Assembly (NCBI RefSeq): GCF_002310815.1
Contig: NZ_CP011032.1
Span: 3,078,001-3,142,000 of the forward strand
DNA from: Pseudoalteromonas tunicata
GTDB taxonomy: Bacteria > Pseudomonadota > Gammaproteobacteria > Enterobacterales > Alteromonadaceae
DNA length: 64,000 nucleotides
Direction of reading: 5' to 3'
The notes beneath the pieces were generated by a model. The model saw only the letters and a program-made list of their open reading frames with translations. It made no database searches and was not told where the DNA came from. Shown here in pieces: positions 7,081-16,480 of the stretch. Every line of letters starts with the position of its first letter. Positions within the stretch are counted from its first letter, which is position 1. The position numbers were made by a program, and so were the translations under genes.

Positions 7081-9591
7081 ATGTCTGATGATGTCTTGCT
7101 CAAGTATCAAACTTTAATCGATGAACTTCGAGAAAAACTTGGCTCGGCTAATTTTGATAAGTTTTTTCAAACCAAAACCAAAGCATTATCCAAGCCCGAC
7201 CAATTCTTATTAAAAATGGAAATGAATCGGCTATCTCAACCGGTGCAGCGTTTTATTGATTTACGCGGCCAAGTAACAGGCGACGTAAAACCGTACGAAC
7301 ATCAAGGCAAACAACACTTTATGGATAATATAGCCATTGAAGTGTTTGAAAAAGCCATAAAACAGCATGGCGGTTACACCTTAGCAGTCTACGAAGCAGT
7401 GATGAATACCGATAACAACCACAAAGTCATGCAACGTAAAGCCAAAGAAACAGGCCAAGCGGCCCCTATTCTGACCCAAGTCGAAGAAAAGAAAGTTCCT
7501 TTAACTCACCTTGTCGAGTTTGCCAGTTATGAAACCCGCTCAGAAGAGCGGATGAATTACTCTATTCGAGTCAAAATAGCACTTTCTAGTAAAAATATAA
7601 TCGAAGCCAATACATCAGATATTTCTGTCAGTGGCTGCAAAGTGAAACTGCCAAATCGCTATGAAGTGACGCAAGGACAAATGTTGCGATTGCGCCTAGT
7701 TGGCCTAGAGCAAGATTTTGAGCTCGGCCTCAAGGATGGCGTGCAATATGAGGTTGTTGCAGTTGATAGTAGTAATAGTGACTTTAATTATATTCGCTTA
7801 AAGCGAACATATGATGAAAATAACAGCGCCTTCGATGACTTTTTGCGTAGCTTTATTCATGGCAATAAACGCCGTTATAAAGTGAATATCGACAACACTT
7901 TAGAAGCCGTGATTGTAAAAGGCTATGAGCAATATTATTTACCTCGTGTTAGCTCGTTATTTTTGTTTTTAAGTGAAAATAATCAACAACTACAACCCAC
8001 TTTAAGTTTAACAAACGAAAATAATATCAACTCGTTACGCTACTTCATCGACGAAAATAAACACCCTGTTTTATCAAGCATTCTCAATAGTGCCCGAATT
8101 CAAGCCTTGACCAGTCAAACCAGTCACGTAAAAACCACCACGCTTTATAGTTTTAACCATATTGCAGGTGGAAAATTGTTTTTTTACACAGCCACCGATC
8201 TTGAGTTGAGCCAAACTCCTGCCTTAAAAGAGTTATTTTTAGGATTTGGTAGCCACAAACCAAGCTGGCGCACGTTTGTAGTGCAAATGGTACCGTGCTT
8301 AGACGCCGATGCCTTTATCCCGTTGTCTTTACCTGAAACCGCAGGAACCGACATCGCTAAATTTAATAAGCCGCCCTCACCTAGAGTGCAAGGGATGCTT
8401 CAAGATATTAAATATTTAGTCTTGTTGACTGATATCACTACGGCGTCCGCTACGGCTGAATATCAAAAAAACAGCTTTAAGAAAGAGCAAGTAAATGCAC
8501 TAAAACAATTTGGTCACGCAAAACAAAAAGCCTATGCCCCTCTTGATGCGGTTGCTTTAGAATACATAAACTTACGAGCAGAGACGCGTTATTTGTACAA
8601 AACAACCATTGAATTTGAGCAAGAAGAAAGCGTTAAAGTAGTTGCCCATACCCTCGATTTTTCCGAAAATGGCTTGCAAATTGAACTTGCCGAGCCTACG
8701 CGCTACGAAAAAGGTGATTTGTTATTGGTCGCGTTTCCTGATTTACAAAAAATCACTAAAAAGCACCAATTAAGTAAGTTACCTTATGAAATCATGGCTA
8801 TCAGTAAAACCAAAACGATTGTTAATTTAAGAAGTTATCAACCAACACCCGATACACCTCATCAAGGTTCTATTTTTTTCACCCAACTGATTGCCAATAA
8901 TAAAGATAAATTACAAGCCTCTGAAGAGTCACCAAAAGTGCCAGGGCTTTCAGCGGCGCTGCGTAATATAGTGACTAAAAACGTCTGTCAATTTCCGTTT
9001 TATCTTCATAAAAAAGCATCAAACATTCAGGTGGGTGCAATTGCCAAAGGCCTTTACCCCACTCATTTTCACTTTTTATTACAACATTTTAATTTATTAA
9101 CTGAGCATTTTTCGCTTGCGCAATTTATGCCAGAAAATGTGATTAATGATATCTTTTTACCACGTTTAAAAACTCTCAAACGCCAAGACCCACCGCTGCA
9201 AATTGATTTATATATTCGCTTTAACCCGCTAATAAAAAGTCTAGATAAAGCGCTTATGTGTGATTATGTACCGACTGAATATACCTCACTCAGTAAAAAG
9301 AGTTTTATTACAGCATCAGCACAACAAGATTTATTCTTTGGCTTTCGCATTTTTCTATCTCGTACCGGTCGCCCTGATACTGAATATTTAGCCAAAGAGC
9401 TTAGCTACATCAGCCAGTACGCGCAGCACAAAGCCCGCGTATTAGAAGAAGAATTATGGTCTGTGGTGTGTGTTGGTGAAATGATTGAAATTACAGATGA
9501 ATTAACGCAGCGTTATAATATCGAAGCTAAATTACTTCATAATATGGCACTGCGTAAAAAGAACTGGCTGCAGAAATTAACCTTAAGCTAA
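7081..9591 (+). CDS. Large cytoplasmic protein with two PilZ (c-di-GMP-binding) domains
   Basis: The protein is 836 residues with no signal peptide or clear membrane segment. Two regions carry the complete PilZ ligand signature, an RxxxR followed by DxSxxG. In the first, R153/R157 pair with D180-S182-G185. In the second, R499/R503 pair with D526-S528-G531. The remaining ~600 residues, including an N-terminal helical part and a long C-terminal part, match no family I know. It is likely a c-di-GMP receptor, but the output is unknown. It lies between radA (divergent) and serB (convergent, 9-bp overlap at the 3' ends), a position I believe is conserved in related Alteromonadales. Confidence 0.85.
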   Translation: MSDDVLLKYQTLIDELREKLGSANFDKFFQTKTKALSKPDQFLLKMEMNRLSQPVQRFIDLRGQVTGDVKPYEHQGKQHFMDNIAIEVFEKAIKQHGGYTLAVYEAVMNTDNNHKVMQRKAKETGQAAPILTQVEEKKVPLTHLVEFASYETRSEERMNYSIRVKIALSSKNIIEANTSDISVSGCKVKLPNRYEVTQGQMLRLRLVGLEQDFELGLKDGVQYEVVAVDSSNSDFNYIRLKRTYDENNSAFDDFLRSFIHGNKRRYKVNIDNTLEAVIVKGYEQYYLPRVSSLFLFLSENNQQLQPTLSLTNENNINSLRYFIDENKHPVLSSILNSARIQALTSQTSHVKTTTLYSFNHIAGGKLFFYTATDLELSQTPALKELFLGFGSHKPSWRTFVVQMVPCLDADAFIPLSLPETAGTDIAKFNKPPSPRVQGMLQDIKYLVLLTDITTASATAEYQKNSFKKEQVNALKQFGHAKQKAYAPLDAVALEYINLRAETRYLYKTTIEFEQEESVKVVAHTLDFSENGLQIELAEPTRYEKGDLLLVAFPDLQKITKKHQLSKLPYEIMAISKTKTIVNLRSYQPTPDTPHQGSIFFTQLIANNKDKLQASEESPKVPGLSAALRNIVTKNVCQFPFYLHKKASNIQVGAIAKGLYPTHFHFLLQHFNLLTEHFSLAQFMPENVINDIFLPRLKTLKRQDPPLQIDLYIRFNPLIKSLDKALMCDYVPTEYTSLSKKSFITASAQQDLFFGFRIFLSRTGRPDTEYLAKELSYISQYAQHKARVLEEELWSVVCVGEMIEITDELTQRYNIEAKLLHNMALRKKNWLQKLTLS

Positions 9592-10590
9592 CGGCGGTAG
9601 CGCTAAAAAGTAAATCACTTGCAATAAAGAACCATGCTGCACAGCAACATCGGCCATTTTAGCAACCAACGGCTTGCCGTGCACCGCGACACCTAAACCA
9701 GCACAGTGCATCATTTTAAGATCGTTTGCGCCATCGCCCATAGCCACTGTTTGACTAAGAGATAACCCTAATTGATCAGCATAACGCAGTAAAAAATTTC
9801 GTTTTTCCTCAGCATCAACAATCGTGCCCAGCACTCGCCCTGTTAGCGCGCCATCTTTTGATTCAAGTTCATTGGCATGAATTGCATCAAGCTCAAGCAA
9901 ACTCTGTACTTGCTGGGCAAAAGGAATAAATCCACCCGATGCAATAGCAAGTTTCCAGTTATGTTGCTTAAGCACGCTACACAGTGACTGCACGCCATGC
10001 ATAAGCGGCAACTGCGCTTTGAGTTGATCAATTAAAACCTGTTCAACGCCTTCAAGTTTCGCCACCCGTAAACGCAAACTCTCAGAAAACTCTAATGCCC
10101 CTTGCATTGCTTGAGCTGTGACTTGAGAAACTTCGTCATACACACCAGCTAAACGCGCAATTTCATCAATACACTCAATCTCAATCGCGGTCGAATCCAT
10201 ATCCATTACCAATAAGCCAGGCTGACTTAAGGTCGGTGGCGTCGAAAATAATGCAAGTTGCAATGAAACTTCAGTTTGTAATAACTCAAATCGCTCACGC
10301 ACAATTGGATTTTCTGGCGAAAATGCAATTGCAAGGGCTGGCTTTAATTCGCTCAGAGGTTGATAAAGGCACACTTGGCAGTCGGTTATGTGCTGCTCAT
10401 TTAAAAATGCATGTAATTGAGTTAATACCGCAGCGTTAAGCTCACCATCAAACGCAACTAAATATTGCACCTCGTTGTTTGGTGGCAAAACATCACCATC
10501 ATTCATTAAACGACTGCGGTACCACTGATTTAAAACTAAAGTTTGCTCAGTGACTTGTGATACTAATGCTGACCAATCTAACATGGGCAT
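9583..10590 (-). CDS. serB: Phosphoserine phosphatase
   Basis: This is the last step of serine biosynthesis, hydrolysing phosphoserine. The HAD-family core shows DMDSTAIEIECIDEIA (catalytic aspartates in DxDST), the conserved SGGF motif II and GDGANDLKMM motif IV. An N-terminal ~100-residue regulatory region precedes it, as in E. coli SerB. The start at 10590 (MPMLDW) follows GGAG with a 5-bp spacer; upstream in-frame codons lack this. About 335 residues against 322 in E. coli. Divergent from the ytjB-like gene, the arrangement also seen in E. coli. Confidence 0.95.
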   Translation of the reverse strand: MPMLDWSALVSQVTEQTLVLNQWYRSRLMNDGDVLPPNNEVQYLVAFDGELNAAVLTQLHAFLNEQHITDCQVCLYQPLSELKPALAIAFSPENPIVRERFELLQTEVSLQLALFSTPPTLSQPGLLVMDMDSTAIEIECIDEIARLAGVYDEVSQVTAQAMQGALEFSESLRLRVAKLEGVEQVLIDQLKAQLPLMHGVQSLCSVLKQHNWKLAIASGGFIPFAQQVQSLLELDAIHANELESKDGALTGRVLGTIVDAEEKRNFLLRYADQLGLSLSQTVAMGDGANDLKMMHCAGLGVAVHGKPLVAKMADVAVQHGSLLQVIYFLALPPLA

Positions 10591-10706
10591 AAATACTCCA
10601 ATAAAAAAGATTTCTAAGCTACTTTGCCCATAAACTGCTGCTGTCACTTAGTCGTATTGCATTTTTACCAAGAAATGCGCACACTGTCAGTAGAGCATTG
10701 AGCATT

Positions 10707-11324
10707 ATGAAAAAAACACAACTTAAAAACCCAGCAGTTGCATCCCGTTACCAAAGACTTACTCGATTGAGTCTTGCTTTGTTATGCCTATTTATTTTTG
10801 TAAATATTGCATTTAATTCGAGCTTTCAAAGCCATGACATCTTATTAAAACAATCTCACACCACAGCTCGGAGCTTGGCCTTGCAAATGTCTTTGGCCGC
10901 ACGAGACGCGATTAGAGTCGATGATAAAGCGGCACTTGAGCGCATTGTTAATAATTTGGTGCAAGATCCTTATGTGCAATCGGCGGCAATTTTTGATCCC
11001 TTTGGTGAACTCATCACAAAAAGTAACAACGGCTATTTGTACAAAGAACAAATTAATCAGCCAAAAGCACTGCCGGGTGTCTCGCAATTATTAACGCCGG
11101 TGATTGAGCCGATTATCTCCCAATCGGGAAAACGTTTAGGATTTGTGCGTCTGACTTATTTATCCCGCGCTGCCATGCATGAAGGGCATTCGTATTTCCA
11201 CCAGCTTGGCCGCCAAATTGCGTTAATGCTAATTTTATCGATTGTTGGCACTTGGCTAGTGGCCCGCGGTATCAAGCGCTGGCAAGTATTACGTTATATT
11301 CGAAAAATATCATTACACGATTGA
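10707..11324 (+). CDS. ytjB: YtjB/Smp (AhpA) family inner-membrane protein
   Basis: The ~205-residue protein has a basic N-terminus, a transmembrane helix at about residues 22-40, a periplasmic domain of ~120 residues and a second transmembrane helix near 168-186, ending in a short basic tail. This is the layout of the Smp/YtjB family encoded opposite serB in enterobacteria, and the divergent neighbour here is serB. The function is poorly defined. The start is ATG 10707; an in-frame TTG at 10698 is possible but less likely. The 3' end overlaps the convergent TatD-family gene by about 30 bp. Confidence 0.8.
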   Translation: MKKTQLKNPAVASRYQRLTRLSLALLCLFIFVNIAFNSSFQSHDILLKQSHTTARSLALQMSLAARDAIRVDDKAALERIVNNLVQDPYVQSAAIFDPFGELITKSNNGYLYKEQINQPKALPGVSQLLTPVIEPIISQSGKRLGFVRLTYLSRAAMHEGHSYFHQLGRQIALMLILSIVGTWLVARGIKRWQVLRYIRKISLHD

Positions 11325-12106
11325 CGCAATTGCGCCGCAATCACCGCTGCAGGCTCCATCCTTAATGACACTAAATGAGTAAATACATCGATCAAAGCCA
11401 ATGGACTATTAGGCTGCCCTTGAGCGCCAAATAAAGGCATCGATGGCGCATCGGTTTCAATCAGCAAGCTATCTAATGCAATCGTTGCTATTGTTTCTCG
11501 TGTTTTTTGGCTGCGTTCATAACTAATGATCCCACCAATACCAAGCTTAAAACCAAAACCAACATAGTAGTTTGCAATTTCTTTACTGCCTGAAAATGCA
11601 TGGATCACCCCACCATGTTTCGGTGGGCATTGCTTAAATGCGGCTTGGATTAAATCATGACTTTGCCGATGATGAACAATCAATGGCAACTTTAAGTCAT
11701 TGGCAAGCGCAATATGAGCGATAAAAATCCGCTGTTGCAATTCAAGGTTAGGTTGAGCACGGTCAATGCCGCATTCACCAATTGCACAAAGTTGTTTGTT
11801 ATATTGATGAGCAAGTTGGGTTAGCACTTGCATATCAGCATCGGCAGTTTGCGTTAAAAAATAAGGATGTAAACCAAAGGCGATATTTACAAACGAAGGA
11901 GCCTGCGCTTTAAAGTTGAGTAAGGACAAAGATTGCTGCGCACTCACTCCTGGTACAATGAGGCTAATAATGCCCTGCTGTTGGCACGAAGTAATTAACT
12001 CACCGCGATTAGAATCGAACTCACTAAAATCAAGGTGACAATGTGAGTCGATTAACTCAATGGTTGACGTATTCACAATTAAGGATTGAGACGCTCGATG
12101 TGCCAT
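11294..12106 (-). CDS. TatD-family metal-dependent hydrolase (YjjV-like)
   Basis: The protein begins its TIM-barrel with the metal-binding motif DSHCHLDF and continues with ALGLHPYF-like, GECGIDR and HAFSGS motifs and a terminal [11 protein letters not shown], all typical of TatD DNases/hydrolases. The family includes 3'-5' exonucleases and D-aminoacyl-tRNA-related enzymes; the exact substrate is not readable. The start is uncertain. ATG 12106 overlaps the end of pdxH by 28 bp, whereas a GTG at 12076 sits 2 bp after the pdxH stop and would give a more standard N-terminus. Likely translated from the pdxH transcript. Confidence 0.88.
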   Translation of the reverse strand: MAHRASQSLIVNTSTIELIDSHCHLDFSEFDSNRGELITSCQQQGIISLIVPGVSAQQSLSLLNFKAQAPSFVNIAFGLHPYFLTQTADADMQVLTQLAHQYNKQLCAIGECGIDRAQPNLELQQRIFIAHIALANDLKLPLIVHHRQSHDLIQAAFKQCPPKHGGVIHAFSGSKEIANYYVGFGFKLGIGGIISYERSQKTRETIATIALDSLLIETDAPSMPLFGAQGQPNSPLALIDVFTHLVSLRMEPAAVIAAQLRQSCNDIFRI

Positions 12107-12717
12107 TGGCCATCAGGCTGTTTGCGATACATAAAACGGTCATGTAGACGGTGCGCGCCACCTTGCCAAAACTCAATCTGATGGGGCTCAATACAATATC
12201 CCCCCCAAAATGATGGTAGAGGTATTTCCCCTTGGGCAAATTTTGTTTTCATTTGGGCAAACTTTTCAAGCAAGACTTGTTTAGAAGAGATTGGCCTGCT
12301 TTGCGCTGAGCTCCACGCCGCTATTTGGCTTTCTTTGGGACGCGATAAAAAGTATTTAGTCACTGCCAGATTCGACAATGGTTTTGCTGTGCCATAAACA
12401 ATCACTTGGCGCTCTAATGGGTGCCATGGAAAATGTAAGCTAATTTTATTATTTTTTGCTAATTCTTGTGCTTTACGTGAACCTGTATTGGTGAAAAATA
12501 CAAAGCCATTTTCATCTACATTTTTGAGCAATACGATACGCTGTGAAGGCTGACCATCTGCATCAACCGTTGCAACTACCATAGCCGTTGGGTCGGGTAA
12601 ATCGGCTTCTACAGCTTGCTTTAGCCACGCTTCAAATTGCACAAATGGATTATCGTTAAGCATGTCACGCTCTAATCCATCTTTGAGGTATTCCCTTCTA
12701 ATATCATCCAACTTCAT
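12079..12717 (-). CDS. pdxH: Pyridoxine/pyridoxamine 5'-phosphate oxidase
   Basis: This FMN enzyme makes pyridoxal 5'-phosphate from PNP or PMP. Recognisable segments include [11 protein letters not shown] at the N-terminus, [19 protein letters not shown] (FMN site), [23 protein letters not shown] and the C-terminal [12 protein letters not shown]. The length of 212-214 residues is near the E. coli 218. Two ATGs lie close together (12723 and 12717); the second has the better distance from GAGGG. It is followed immediately by the TatD-family gene. Confidence 0.96.
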   Translation of the reverse strand: MKLDDIRREYLKDGLERDMLNDNPFVQFEAWLKQAVEADLPDPTAMVVATVDADGQPSQRIVLLKNVDENGFVFFTNTGSRKAQELAKNNKISLHFPWHPLERQVIVYGTAKPLSNLAVTKYFLSRPKESQIAAWSSAQSRPISSKQVLLEKFAQMKTKFAQGEIPLPSFWGGYCIEPHQIEFWQGGAHRLHDRFMYRKQPDGQWHIERLNP

Positions 12718-12762
12718 TTTCATACCCTCAGATCCACAGTAAAATTAGGTTCACCTTAAAGT

Positions 12763-12787
12763 AAAACAGCGCTAATGCGCTGTTTTT
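12763..12787 (-). terminator. Rho-independent terminator after argS
   Basis: The stem AACAGCGC-ATTA-GCGCTGTT (minus strand) is extended by A:T pairs and a short T run. It lies between the argS stop and the pdxH start, so it most likely ends argS transcription. Confidence 0.75.
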
Positions 12788-12797
12788 ATTTACCAGA

Positions 12798-14540
12798 TTA
12801 CATTTGTTCCATCACTTCAATGCCCAGTAAACCTAAGCCTTGTTGTAAGGTATTGGCCACTAAGTTACAAAGCACTAAACGACTGTCACGCAATTGAGTA
12901 CTAATGTCATCTTTAAGTACCGGGCACGCTTCATAGAACGTCATGTATAAACTTGCCAGCTCATACAAATATGCACACAGTACGTGTGGTGTCGCTTCAT
13001 TGATCATTTGATCAAGTACTTCTTCCAGCTGGAGCAATTTCAACGCTAAAGCCTTTTCTTGCGGCTCTGCAATGGTGATTGCCGCGTTTAATGTACTTAC
13101 ATCAATGTTTGCTTTACGAAATAAACTGCGCACACGCATATAAGCGTATTGTAAATAAGGGGCTGTTGCGCCTTCAAAGCTCAACATGCTGTCCCAGTTA
13201 AAAATATAATCGCTGGTACGGTTTTTAGATAAATCAGCATATTTAACTGCGCCAATTCCAACTTTACGAGCGATTTCAGCTCGTTCTTGTTCAGATAAGT
13301 CAGACTCACGCTCAGCTAATTTAGCTTGTGCACGGGTAATTGCTTCTTCTAATAAATCAGCAAGTTTAACTGTATCGCCACTGCGGGTTTTGAATGGTTT
13401 ACCATCTTCACCCATCATGGTGCCAAATGGACAAAACTCATAACTGGTTTCATCGCGTAATAAACCAGCTTTACGGGCGGTTAATTCGACTTGGCTAAAG
13501 TGTAGGCTTTGACGAGCATCAACAAATATTAAGATACGATCGGCTTGGAGCTTGTTAGAACGATAGTCACAAGCTGCTAAATCGGTCGTAGCGTATAAGA
13601 AACCACCACCCGATTTTTGCACAATAAACGCCGATGGCTCACCTTCTTTATTGGCAAGCTCTTCTAAAAACACCACTTGCGCGCCTTGTGACTCAACAGC
13701 AATATTTTTCGCTTTTAATAACGCGATAATATTATGTAACTCACTGTTGTAGGCACTTTCAGCCATAATATCGTCTTGCGTTAGCGTTACATTCAGTTTG
13801 TGATATACCTCAGAAGAATGTTTTACTGACGTATTAATGAATAAGCGCCATAGCTTTTCACAGTGCGCATCACCTGATTGCAGTTTTACTACGTAATCAC
13901 GGGCTTTATCAGCAAAACCTTCTTCGTCATCAAAACGTTTTTTAGAATCACGATAAAAAGACTCTAAATCTGCCAGTGCCACCGCTTCAAGATCAATACC
14001 TTGATTTAATAAATCTTCAAGATGCGCGATAAGCATACCAAATTGTGTACCCCAATCACCCATATGATTTTGACGTACAACGGTATCACCACGAAACTCA
14101 AGAGCACGCACGACCGCATCACCAATAATGGTTGAACGTAAATGACCAACATGCATTTCTTTAGCAAGGTTTGGTGATGAGTAATCCACAACTACTTTTT
14201 GCGCTTTAGCATGCACTTGCACACCAAGCTTTTCATCTTGATTCGCTGCAACAAGTTGCGCCGCTAAAAACTCAGGTTTTAAGTGAATGTTAATAAAGCC
14301 TGGGCCTGCAATTTCTAATTGAGCCGCAACATCATCTAAATCAAGGTGATCGATAATTTTTTGTGCTAACTCACGAGGATTGGCTTTTAATTTTTTTGCA
14401 GCGCCCATTGCACCATTAATCTGATAATCACCAAATTGAGCGCGGGTACTTTGTGTTACTGCTGGATTTGTATCTTCTGGTAAGCCTGCTGCAACCATAG
14501 CTGCAACCGCTCTTTGAACTAATAACTGACGAATGTTCAT
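12798..14540 (-). CDS. argS: Arginine--tRNA ligase
   Basis: This class Ia synthetase charges tRNA-Arg. It has the N-terminal Add-1 domain, the HIGH-type motif MHVGHLRST (after SSPNLAKE), and a C-terminal DALR anticodon-binding domain ([12 protein letters not shown] onward). A canonical KMSKS is replaced by [11 protein letters not shown], as is common in bacterial ArgRS. 580 residues, matching E. coli (577). The start is ATG 14540. Transcribed separately from prfC across a 125-bp gap with two hairpins. Confidence 0.97.
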   Translation of the reverse strand: MNIRQLLVQRAVAAMVAAGLPEDTNPAVTQSTRAQFGDYQINGAMGAAKKLKANPRELAQKIIDHLDLDDVAAQLEIAGPGFINIHLKPEFLAAQLVAANQDEKLGVQVHAKAQKVVVDYSSPNLAKEMHVGHLRSTIIGDAVVRALEFRGDTVVRQNHMGDWGTQFGMLIAHLEDLLNQGIDLEAVALADLESFYRDSKKRFDDEEGFADKARDYVVKLQSGDAHCEKLWRLFINTSVKHSSEVYHKLNVTLTQDDIMAESAYNSELHNIIALLKAKNIAVESQGAQVVFLEELANKEGEPSAFIVQKSGGGFLYATTDLAACDYRSNKLQADRILIFVDARQSLHFSQVELTARKAGLLRDETSYEFCPFGTMMGEDGKPFKTRSGDTVKLADLLEEAITRAQAKLAERESDLSEQERAEIARKVGIGAVKYADLSKNRTSDYIFNWDSMLSFEGATAPYLQYAYMRVRSLFRKANIDVSTLNAAITIAEPQEKALALKLLQLEEVLDQMINEATPHVLCAYLYELASLYMTFYEACPVLKDDISTQLRDSRLVLCNLVANTLQQGLGLLGIEVMEQM

Positions 14541-14602
14541 GTTCTTTCTCTTTTAGTCGCTGATACTGCACCAGCACCAGCTCAATAATAAAGACTAAAT
14601 AA

Positions 14603-14659
14603 TACGGCCACTGCAGGCCGTAATTAAGAATGGTGCGTTATGATACAGACCTAACGCAC
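14603..14659 (-). other. Two tandem hairpins between prfC and argS
   Basis: TACGGCC-ACTGCA-GGCCGTA (14603-14622) and an 8-bp perfect dyad GTGCGTTA...TAACGCAC with an 11-base loop (14633-14659) lie downstream of prfC and upstream of argS. Neither has a long T run, so they may be a weak terminator pair, an RNA-stability element or an argS leader structure. The choice cannot be made from sequence alone. Confidence 0.5.
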
Positions 14660-14665
14660 TGACGA

Positions 14666-16249
14666 TTAGTGCTCGCGTGTTTGATGGAATGTAATGTCAG
14701 GATGACGTTCCATCGATAGATTCAAATTAACGCGACTTGGCGCGATATACGTTAAGTTATCACCGCCATCAAGTGCTAAGTTAGGCTCACACTTGCGCTT
14801 AAACTCTTCATATTTTTTGCTGTCTTTGCCCGATACCCAACGCGCAGTTGTTACATTTACGCTTTCATAAATGGCATCAACGTTGTATTCAGATTTTAAG
14901 CGGGCAACGACCACATCAAACTGCAGCACACCGACCGCGCCAACAATTAAATCATTGTTAATTAAAGGTCTAAATACCTGAACAGCCCCTTCTTCAGACA
15001 GCTGCACTAAGCCTTTTAACAATTGTTTTTGTTTTAACGGATCGCGCAAACGTATACGACGGAATAATTCTGGCGCAAAGTTTGGAATACCACTGAACTT
15101 TAACTTTTCACCTTGGGTAAAAGTATCACCAATTTGAATGGTGCCATGGTTATGTAACCCAATGATATCACCGGCATATGCATCGGCAGCACGTTCACGG
15201 TCGCCCGCCATAAAGGTTACCGCATCAGAAATACTGACCGTTTTACCTAAACGCACATGATTCATCTTCATGCCTTGGCTGTATTTACCCGACACAATAC
15301 GCATAAACGCAATACGGTCACGGTGTTTTGGATCCATATTAGCTTGAATTTTAAATACGAAACCTGAAAAGTTTTCTTCATCAGCTACCACTTCACGCTC
15401 TTCAGATTGACGCGGTAATGGCGATGGCGCCCACTCAGTTAAACCATCTAAGAAATGATCGACACCAAAATTACCAAGTGCAGTACCAAAAAATACCGGC
15501 GTTAACTTACCTTGTAAAAATAGCTCATGATCAAACTCATTAGATGCACCTAATACCAGTTCAAGCTCATCACGTAACTGCGCAGCTAAGTCGTCGCCAA
15601 TTGCAACATCAAGCTCTGGATTATCAAGCCCTTTGATCACGCGAACTTCTTGAATGGTATGACCTAAGCCTGATTGATATAAAATCGTTTCTTCGCGGTG
15701 AATATGGTAAACACCTTTAAAGCCTTTACCACACCCGATAGGCCATGTAATTGGTGCACAAGCAATTTTAAGTTCGTTTTCGACTTCGTCCATGACTTCC
15801 ATCGGATCACGGACTTCACGGTCAAGTTTATTCATAAACGTAACAATAGGTGTATCACGTAAACGTGTTACTTCCATTAATTTACGAGTACGGTCTTCTA
15901 CACCTTTTGCGGCATCGATAACCATGAGGCACGAGTCGACCGCGGTTAACGTACGGTAAGTATCTTCCGAGAAATCTTCATGGCCTGGGGTATCTAGCAA
16001 GTTAACTAAACAATCATTGAACGGAAACTGCATTACTGAGGTTGTAACAGAAATACCACGTTCTTTTTCCATTTCCATCCAGTCAGATTTTGCATGCTGA
16101 TTTGAACCGCGGCCCTTTACTGTGCCTGCTCGTTGGATCGCATTTCCGAATAATAAAACTTTTTCGGTGATCGTCGTTTTACCGGCGTCGGGGTGACTGA
16201 TAATGGCAAACGTACGACGCTTGCTTACTTCTGGAGAAACACTGGACAT
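14666..16249 (-). CDS. prfC: Peptide chain release factor 3
   Basis: RF3 is the GTPase that recycles RF1/RF2 from the ribosome. Motifs: G1 [10 protein letters not shown]3 [13 protein letters not shown]4 [10 protein letters not shown], then the translation-factor domains 2 and 3. The start ATG at 16249 (MSSVSPEV) gives 527 residues against 529 in E. coli. A TTG 12 bp upstream is the only longer option and is unlikely. Monocistronic, divergent from the TonB-dependent receptor. Confidence 0.97.
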   Translation of the reverse strand: MSSVSPEVSKRRTFAIISHPDAGKTTITEKVLLFGNAIQRAGTVKGRGSNQHAKSDWMEMEKERGISVTTSVMQFPFNDCLVNLLDTPGHEDFSEDTYRTLTAVDSCLMVIDAAKGVEDRTRKLMEVTRLRDTPIVTFMNKLDREVRDPMEVMDEVENELKIACAPITWPIGCGKGFKGVYHIHREETILYQSGLGHTIQEVRVIKGLDNPELDVAIGDDLAAQLRDELELVLGASNEFDHELFLQGKLTPVFFGTALGNFGVDHFLDGLTEWAPSPLPRQSEEREVVADEENFSGFVFKIQANMDPKHRDRIAFMRIVSGKYSQGMKMNHVRLGKTVSISDAVTFMAGDRERAADAYAGDIIGLHNHGTIQIGDTFTQGEKLKFSGIPNFAPELFRRIRLRDPLKQKQLLKGLVQLSEEGAVQVFRPLINNDLIVGAVGVLQFDVVVARLKSEYNVDAIYESVNVTTARWVSGKDSKKYEEFKRKCEPNLALDGGDNLTYIAPSRVNLNLSMERHPDITFHQTREH

Positions 16250-16394
16250 TAAAACCGCCAATTGCTGAATGTTTAAAGATCAAAATGGGCTCAATTATAA
16301 TACCAAACCAATAATTTAACTAGGTCTTCAAAGCTATCAAATGGTCAGATAGTTACCAACATTGCGTTTTATGTTACATGTGTTTTAGTGATTT

Positions 16395-16438
16395 TTGACA
16401 AAAATTTGTCTTTGCTCAATAAACTTATCCAATAAGTT
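16395..16438 (+). promoter_or_regulatory. Putative promoter and operator dyads upstream of the TonB-dependent receptor
   Basis: TTGACA at 16395-16400 is followed after 17 bp by AATAAA, a possible sigma-70 promoter with a weak -10. Two dyads overlap it: GACAAA-AA-TTTGTC (16397-16410), covering the -35, and AACTTAT-CCA-ATAAGTT (16422-16438), a perfect 7-3-7 inverted repeat just after the -10. Neither resembles a Fur box. They are good candidates for operator sites controlling the receptor gene. Confidence 0.45.
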
Positions 16439-16480
16439 ATGCTAAGTTAAAATAATACCTAGCTATTGATAAATTATTCA

